Part shown: one piece after another, positions 58,948-64,000 of the stretch
How positions within the stretch are numbered: position 1 is the first letter of the stretch
Layout of the letters: each line of letters opens with the position of its first letter
NCBI GenBank assembly: GCA_046484285.1
Contig: JAWOBP010000098.1
Span: 1-64,000, forward strand
Origin: CAZHCG01 sp046484285
GTDB lineage: Bacteria > Myxococcota_A > Polyangia > JAAYKL01
Direction: 5' to 3'
DNA: 64,000 nt
Program-made: the position numbers and the translations under genes
The notes under the pieces: model-generated
Seen by the model: only the letters and a program-made list of their open reading frames with translations
Database searches by the model: none
Told to the model about the DNA's origin: nothing

Positions 58948-59077
58948 CGATCTCCTCCCGTGTCTCGATGTCGTTCGTTCCGACGAATTAGATTCGAGCT
59001 GATTGTAACCGGAAAAGGACTAAGGTGGACAGGAGTTTGTGGGGCGGTTCGGCAAGGGCGGAGACGAGGGTTGTGCC

Positions 59078-62000
59078 TTACCAGTTGTGGTACTCCAGCG
59101 CGCCGATGTCGTACCAGGGCGGATCGCCGGCGCCGTCGTCGGCGCAGCCCACGCTCTCGCGAGGAGTGTCCTCGTAGTCGAAGGCGGGCGCGCCGGTGCC
59201 GTAGGCCGAGTCGATGCACGTGCAGGAGCTGCCGTCGAGGTGGAAGTCGCCGTTGGCCGGATCGACCAGCGGAGAGGCGTCGTCGCCGCTGTCGTAGTTG
59301 CCGTAAGAGCAGTAGCCGTAGGTGTAACCACTCCAGGTGGAGTCGACGTAGCTGCAGTCGACGTGCGTACTGGAGGCATTTGGGTAGAAGTTGGGATAGT
59401 CCTTGATGGCGGTGTTGTCGAAGAAGACAGAGTTCAGCACGTCGAGATTTCCGACATTCAGGCGGCCGCAGCCATAGTAGTAGGCGCAGTTCGAGTAGAA
59501 GGTGCAATTTATCATGTCGACATAACTGTAATATGAGTATGAAGCACCGTAGTAATCGGCGCGATTGTCATCGAAAATCGTGTTTTCGATAGTAGCGTCG
59601 ACGTAGTCGGAGCTGTTTCCCTCAAAATAGAGCGCGCCACCTAGTCCATCTGGGTCGGTGGGGCTCGCCGCGGAGCAATCGACACCCGGATCGGAATCCG
59701 CAGCCCAGTTCGAAGCAAAGAGGCTGTTCGAGATGTCGATTGCGCCGCCTTCCACCGCGATAGCGCCTCCGTACATGAAATCGGTGCTGTTGGCGACGGA
59801 ATTGTTTTGGAACTCGCAATGATCGAACGAGGAGTAAGCGTCGGAGCCGCTCACCACGACGGCCCCGCCGTAACGGTCGGCGTTACAGTATTGGAAACTG
59901 CTGTATTCGAACACCGCGCTGGTGTCGCTTACGTACACCGCGCCGCCACCTTCGAGCACGCCGTCGTCGTTGTCGGAGTTTTCCACGGCGTTGTAGTAGA
60001 AATCCAAGTCGAAAAAGCGCGGGTTGGCCGAAGCTCCGTAGATGTAGGCCGCGCCACCGCGTTCCTGGGCGTTGCAGAACCTGAAATACACGTGCTGCAG
60101 GTCCGGGCTCGTGTTGTACAGGTAGAATCCACCACCGTATCGATAGATGCTGTCCTGAGTCGAGTAGTCGGCCTCCCCGTAGTAGACCCGCACGCCGCGC
60201 AAGACGGTGCCGGGCCCGCAGGAACTGTCGCAGGTAAGCGCGTGATAGACGCGGTTGGACGAGTTTCCGTCCTGTTGACCAAACAGACTGGTTGTATTGC
60301 CGTAGTGGTCCGATTGCCGGACAGAGGTTTCCGTTCCATCGAAACCGCCGGTCATGTGGACGTTGTCCCTAAGATGTATGGTGTTAAAGGAATTACTATC
60401 ATAAAGGTAATACGTGCCTCCAGCGACCCATACCTCGCAATAGCCCTTGGAGGCCGAGGAGGACTGGTTGGAGGCGTCGTCGAGCGCGGTCTGGATGCCC
60501 GTCGTGTTGTCGTTGTAGGCGTCGGCCCAGCTGGTACCGTTATTGGCTCCGCTAGCGTTTCGATCCACGTAGACGATGCAGTCGTCCTCGGCTTCGAACG
60601 CGCCTTGGTCGGTGATCCTCCCGGAATATCCGTCGCCCGGCATGTCGTAGCGCGGCTCGCCGCGGATGTCGTAGTCGGGAGAGCCCGTGCCTCCGCAGCT
60701 GTCGCAGCCGACGTCGATCAGCGGCGAGGTGCTGCTGAGGCGCAGGTCGACCAGCTGGTAGCTGTCGCCGGCGGTCACGAAGTCGGTCAGGTCGCCCCAG
60801 ACCCGGATCTCGTAGCCGTCGTTGCTCGCGATCGGCAAAAAGCGCGCGTCCGTGTCGCGAGGCTTGACGTACATGTGGCTGAGGCTGCCCGCGACCCTGG
60901 GCCGATCCTCGTCGCGCAGCACGGTCTGGCCGACCTCGGGCAGGTAGTAGACCCGCTCCCACTGACCGGTCGCGGTCAGAAGAGGCTCGGCATCGAGGTA
61001 GAACAGCGGGTCGGTGTCCAGCATGCCGGTGCCGCCGCTGCACGTGCCGCAGCCGCCGGCCACGTCGCTCCAGTTGAGCTCGATGGTTCCGCCGGAATGC
61101 ATGATCTCGGGATCGGTACCCCCGGTGGCCACGTCGCCCCACATGATGGTGTTGTCGATCGTGAATACCGAAGACGAGCCGTTGACCCTAATCGCTCCAC
61201 CACCGTACGCCTCGTTGGCGAAGAAGGTGCAGTTCTTGATGTCGGCGGTTGCATCATAGCAGGAGATACCGCCACCGTGATTGTCGCGGACATGGTTTCC
61301 GACGAAAGTGCAGTTCTCGAACGAGGCGTATCCAACCAGGTATGCGCCTCCGCCGTAGTAGTCGCCCGTGTTGCCGGCAAAGACAGTGTTTGTGACGTGC
61401 ACGGATCCGTAGCTGTTCACGAACAGGCCTCCGCCGCTAAGATCCGAGGAGTTATTGACGATTTCATTGGCAGCGATAACGCAGTTGTCGAAATCTGGAG
61501 AGCCGCCTGCGACATAGACTCCGCCGCCGCTGTGAAACGCTTTGTTTTCAGAGATCACGTTCTGGGCAAACAGCGGAGAATGGCTTGTATCGATGTAGAT
61601 ACCACCACCGTCCCAGTCGGGGCTGGCCCCGTCGGCGTAGCCGCCGGTGATCACGAATCCGCTCAAGACCGACTCGCTGTCGCAACCCGTCGACGAGGTG
61701 CAGCTGACCACGTGATCCACCGCGCCGAATCCGTCAAGCAGCGTGAGATTGGCCTTTGAATCGCGGTCCGCGAAGGAGGTCTCCCAGCCGGCGAACCCAC
61801 CGTAGAGCTTGACGCCGGAGCGCATCTCGACGGTGTAGGACGAGAAAGAACTGACGGCGTATCTGCCCTCGGCCACCCAGATCTCGCAGGGCGGATCCTG
61901 GTTGTCGGCGTAAATGATCGCGTTTTCGAGGTCGTTGTATGCATCGGCCCAGCTCTTCCCGTCGTTGGCGCCCGTGGCGAGCTGATCCACGTAGACAATG

Positions 62001-64000
62001 CACTGCTCGCAGTAGGTGCCGTAGTAGTTGGGCACCGCCGAGCAGTCACAGGTATCGGTCGGCTCTTCGCAGGTGCCGCCGTTGAGACAGGTGTCGCCCG
62101 AGCCGACGCAGCTGCCGTTGCCGTCGCACTCGTCGGTCCAGGTGCACCACTGGTTGTCGTCGCAGCCGGTGCCGTTGGGCTCGTAGTTGTCCAGACAGAC
62201 ACCATTTCCGTCGCAAAAGTCCGGATCGTCGCACTGGGTATCGCTCGAGCTTCCGCAGGAGGTGCCGTAAGCCGCGTAGCCGTTGTCGGTGCACGATCCG
62301 CTGCCGTCGCAGTAGTCCTGGTTGATGCAATCGGTGCCGGTGTCTCCGCAGGTGGTGCTGGTGCCGTAATCATTGGTCTGACAGGTGCCCGCTCCGTCGC
62401 AGGTGTCCTGCCCGGAGCACTCGGTGGGACCGTCTCCGCAACTGGTGCCGTCGGAGACGAAGCCGTAGTCCTGGCACGAACCGGATCCGTCGCAGTAGTC
62501 CTGGTTGATGCACTCTGTGCCGTCGTCGCCGCAGGTGACGCTGGAGTCGAAGTCGTTGGGCTGACATGTTCCCGCTCCGTCGCAGGTGTCCTGCCCGGAG
62601 CACTCGGTGGGACCGTCTCCGCAACTGGTGCCATCGGAGACGAAGCCGTAGTCCTGGCACGAACCGGAACCGTCGCAGTAGTCCTGGTTTGTGCACTCGG
62701 TGCCGGTGTCTCCGCAGGTGGTGCTGCTGGGCTCTAGGTTGTCGAGGCAGGTTCCGGCGCCGTCGCAGGTGTCCGGGTTGTCGCACTCGCTGTCGCCCGG
62801 ATCTCCGCAGCCGGTGCCCACGGACTCGAATTCGTCGACCGGGCAGTCGGGTCCGGAGCCGGTGCAGGTCTCGGCCACGTCGCACTCTCCGGCTGCCTCG
62901 CGGCAGACCACCGTGCCCAGCTCGTACTCGTCGGCCGGGCAGGTGTCCGAGGAGCCGGTGCAGGTCTCGGCCACGTCGCAGTCTCCGGCCGCCTCGCGGC
63001 AGACGGTGGTCGTCTCGAAGTGGTTCGGCTGACAGGTTCCCGCTCCGTCGCAGGTGTCCTGTCCGGAGCACTCGGCGGGTCCGTCTCCGCAGTCGGTTCC
63101 AGAGGAAGTGAAGCAGTCGTCGTTCTGCTCGTCGCAGGTGTCGTTGCACTCGCCTCCGCCCTCGCAGCGCGTGCCGCCGGCGAACTCGTGCTGGCAGGCT
63201 CCGTTGCCGTCGCAGGTGTCGGCTCCGTTGCACCACAGGTTGTCCTCGCACTCGCCGTCCGGATCGTCGCCGGCCGCGATCGGCGTGCAGTAGCCCTCGG
63301 AGCCGGCCAGGTCGCAGGCCTCGCACAGGCCGCCGCAGGAGCCGTCGCAGCAGACCCCGTCCTTGCAGATTCCCGAGGCGCACTGCGAGCCGGAGGTGCA
63401 GGTCGTGCCCAGCGCGTACTTGGCCACGCAGGTGCCGCCGTCGCACCAGTAGTCGGTGGAGGGCTGGCAGTCGGCGTTGACCGAGCAGGTGCTCAGGCAG
63501 CTCTCCTCGTCGGCGCAGGTCAGGTGCCCGGCGCACTCGGTGCCGCTCGCGTCCTGCGTGCAGGTGCTGGTCTGTCCGCCCGAGCAGTGCCAGTCGTAGA
63601 CCAACTCGTCGCCGCCGATCTCGCAGGTGGTGTCGCAGAGCGTCTCGGGTCCGTAGCGCTCGCAGTATCCCAGGCCGTCGGCGCAGACGCCGGTGCGGCC
63701 GCAGCTGGTCGGGTCGGGATTTTCGGTGCAGTCGTTCTTCGGGTCGCCCAGCGTCTCGCCCTCGCCGTCTGTCGCCACGACCGCCCGGCAAGCACCGGAG
63801 CTGTTGCAGACCTGGCAGCTGCCGGCGCAGTCCGGGTCGGAGTAGGTGGCTCCGTGGAAGCCGACCGTGCCGTCCGCCTCGGGAAGGCAGAGGCCGTCGC
63901 TGTTGTCGCAGGTCATGCACTCCCCGGTGCATTCGCTCTCGCAGCAGTGGTCGTCAACGCACAGGCCGCTTTCGCACTCCGAGCTTAGCGAGCACTCGGA
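59078..64000 (-). CDS. Giant Cys-rich beta-helix surface protein (5' end outside the window)
   Basis: At least 1640 residues are encoded and the frame is still open at the window edge (SECSLSSECESGLC and so on), so the start lies beyond 64000. From the edge, about 640 residues are Cys-rich tandem modules (ECSGQDTCDGAGTCQPNDFD repeated). A long beta-helix follows (NVHMTGGFDGTETSVRQSDH; ENTIFDDNRADYYGASYSYY) ending PPWYDIGALEYHNW, the same closing motif as the neighbouring gene. The shared module CNGADxCDGxGACQHEF shows common ancestry of the two genes. A DTD linker and lipobox are expected upstream but cannot be seen. Probably surface-exposed; function unknown. Confidence 0.85.
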   Translation of the reverse strand, partial: SECSLSSECESGLCVDDHCCESECTGECMTCDNSDGLCLPEADGTVGFHGATYSDPDCAGSCQVCNSSGACRAVVATDGEGETLGDPKNDCTENPDPTSCGRTGVCADGLGYCERYGPETLCDTTCEIGGDELVYDWHCSGGQTSTCTQDASGTECAGHLTCADEESCLSTCSVNADCQPSTDYWCDGGTCVAKYALGTTCTSGSQCASGICKDGVCCDGSCGGLCEACDLAGSEGYCTPIAAGDDPDGECEDNLWCNGADTCDGNGACQHEFAGGTRCEGGGECNDTCDEQNDDCFTSSGTDCGDGPAECSGQDTCDGAGTCQPNHFETTTVCREAAGDCDVAETCTGSSDTCPADEYELGTVVCREAAGECDVAETCTGSGPDCPVDEFESVGTGCGDPGDSECDNPDTCDGAGTCLDNLEPSSTTCGDTGTECTNQDYCDGSGSCQDYGFVSDGTSCGDGPTECSGQDTCDGAGTCQPNDFDSSVTCGDDGTECINQDYCDGSGSCQDYGFVSDGTSCGDGPTECSGQDTCDGAGTCQTNDYGTSTTCGDTGTDCINQDYCDGSGSCTDNGYAAYGTSCGSSSDTQCDDPDFCDGNGVCLDNYEPNGTGCDDNQWCTWTDECDGNGSCVGSGDTCLNGGTCEEPTDTCDCSAVPNYYGTYCEQCIVYVDQLATGANDGKSWADAYNDLENAIIYADNQDPPCEIWVAEGRYAVSSFSSYTVEMRSGVKLYGGFAGWETSFADRDSKANLTLLDGFGAVDHVVSCTSSTGCDSESVLSGFVITGGYADGASPDWDGGGIYIDTSHSPLFAQNVISENKAFHSGGGVYVAGGSPDFDNCVIAANEIVNNSSDLSGGGLFVNSYGSVHVTNTVFAGNTGDYYGGGAYLVGYASFENCTFVGNHVRDNHGGGISCYDATADIKNCTFFANEAYGGGAIRVNGSSSVFTIDNTIMWGDVATGGTDPEIMHSGGTIELNWSDVAGGCGTCSGGTGMLDTDPLFYLDAEPLLTATGQWERVYYLPEVGQTVLRDEDRPRVAGSLSHMYVKPRDTDARFLPIASNDGYEIRVWGDLTDFVTAGDSYQLVDLRLSSTSPLIDVGCDSCGGTGSPDYDIRGEPRYDMPGDGYSGRITDQGAFEAEDDCIVYVDRNASGANNGTSWADAYNDNTTGIQTALDDASNQSSSASKGYCEVWVAGGTYYLYDSNSFNTIHLRDNVHMTGGFDGTETSVRQSDHYGNTTSLFGQQDGNSSNRVYHALTCDSSCGPGTVLRGVRVYYGEADYSTQDSIYRYGGGFYLYNTSPDLQHVYFRFCNAQERGGAAYIYGASANPRFFDLDFYYNAVENSDNDDGVLEGGGAVYVSDTSAVFEYSSFQYCNADRYGGAVVVSGSDAYSSFDHCEFQNNSVANSTDFMYGGAIAVEGGAIDISNSLFASNWAADSDPGVDCSAASPTDPDGLGGALYFEGNSSDYVDATIENTIFDDNRADYYGASYSYYSYVDMINCTFYSNCAYYYGCGRLNVGNLDVLNSVFFDNTAIKDYPNFYPNASSTHVDCSYVDSTWSGYTYGYCSYGNYDSGDDASPLVDPANGDFHLDGSSCTCIDSAYGTGAPAFDYEDTPRESVGCADDGAGDPPWYDIGALEYHNW
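62388..62689. repeat. 183-bp tandem duplication within the giant gene
   Basis: 62388-62506 and 62571-62689 are almost identical over 119 bp (two visible differences: GCCGTCGG versus GCCATCGG and GGATCC versus GGAACC). The offset is 183 bp, or 61 codons, one Cys-rich module. A third, less similar copy lies near 63041-63100. Confidence 0.85.

Overview
The window is GC-rich bacterial chromosome, most likely from an uncultured member of the Myxococcota or a related former deltaproteobacterial lineage. The clues are many secreted lipoproteins with Asp-Thr-Asp (DTD) rich linkers, two relics of DUF1566 (Lcl) proteins, von Willebrand A lipoproteins, PAS-type histidine kinases with atypical H-boxes, an FHA-trypsin fusion and a truncated MYXO-CTERM-like tail. 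This placement rests on gene style; no 16S or marker alignment was possible.

Layout. 1-8397 is a complete type I-E CRISPR-Cas module: the leader-proximal end of an array (three full repeats, one cut by the window edge), a leader, and cas3-cse1-cse2-cas7-cas5-cas6e-cas1-cas2 transcribed leftward with overlapping stops and starts. 8398-9820 is a decayed boundary holding a G/T-rich upstream region, a 26-bp perfect hairpin, a frameshifted and truncated methionine aminopeptidase and a DUF1566 relic. 9821-18281 holds envelope proteins (PEGA-like, VWA lipoprotein, Cys-rich lipoprotein, trypsin, alpha/beta-hydrolase lipoprotein) around the housekeeping gene lepA. 18362-21575 encodes two soluble PAS histidine kinases. 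21652-23498 holds a TIGR01777 epimerase, a small membrane protein and a second DUF1566 relic. 23539-25486 is an intact IS1634-like element bounded by CTAG.

25647-37064 is a leftward locus: a PhoB-type response regulator whose phospho-acceptor Asp is Glu, a beta-helix lipoprotein, then DUF3450, TtpC-like, ExbB, ExbD, TonB, a TPR protein, a large TonB-dependent receptor and a lipoprotein. It resembles the TonB2/TtpC arrangement of Vibrio, here with its receptor in the same gene run. 37369-39391 holds a DTD-repeat beta-helix lipoprotein and a tRNA operon (His, Arg, Lys). 39500-42246 holds a polyprenyl synthase and a fused formimidoyltransferase-cyclodeaminase. 42448-48821 holds a VWA lipoprotein and a 1769-residue TPR protein with an acidic tail. 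48843-51860 holds a lipoprotein and a two-gene FHA-protease/membrane-protein unit. 51978-64000 is a run of surface-type proteins: an S74-chaperone fibre with a C-terminal membrane anchor, a short DTD lipoprotein and two giant Cys-rich beta-helix proteins, the last running off the window.

The clearest leads are the receptor-linked TonB2-like locus with its atypical regulator, the FHA-protease unit, the membrane-anchored S74 fibre, and the family of lipoproteins that reuse an anchor plus DTD linker encoded by hexanucleotide satellites.
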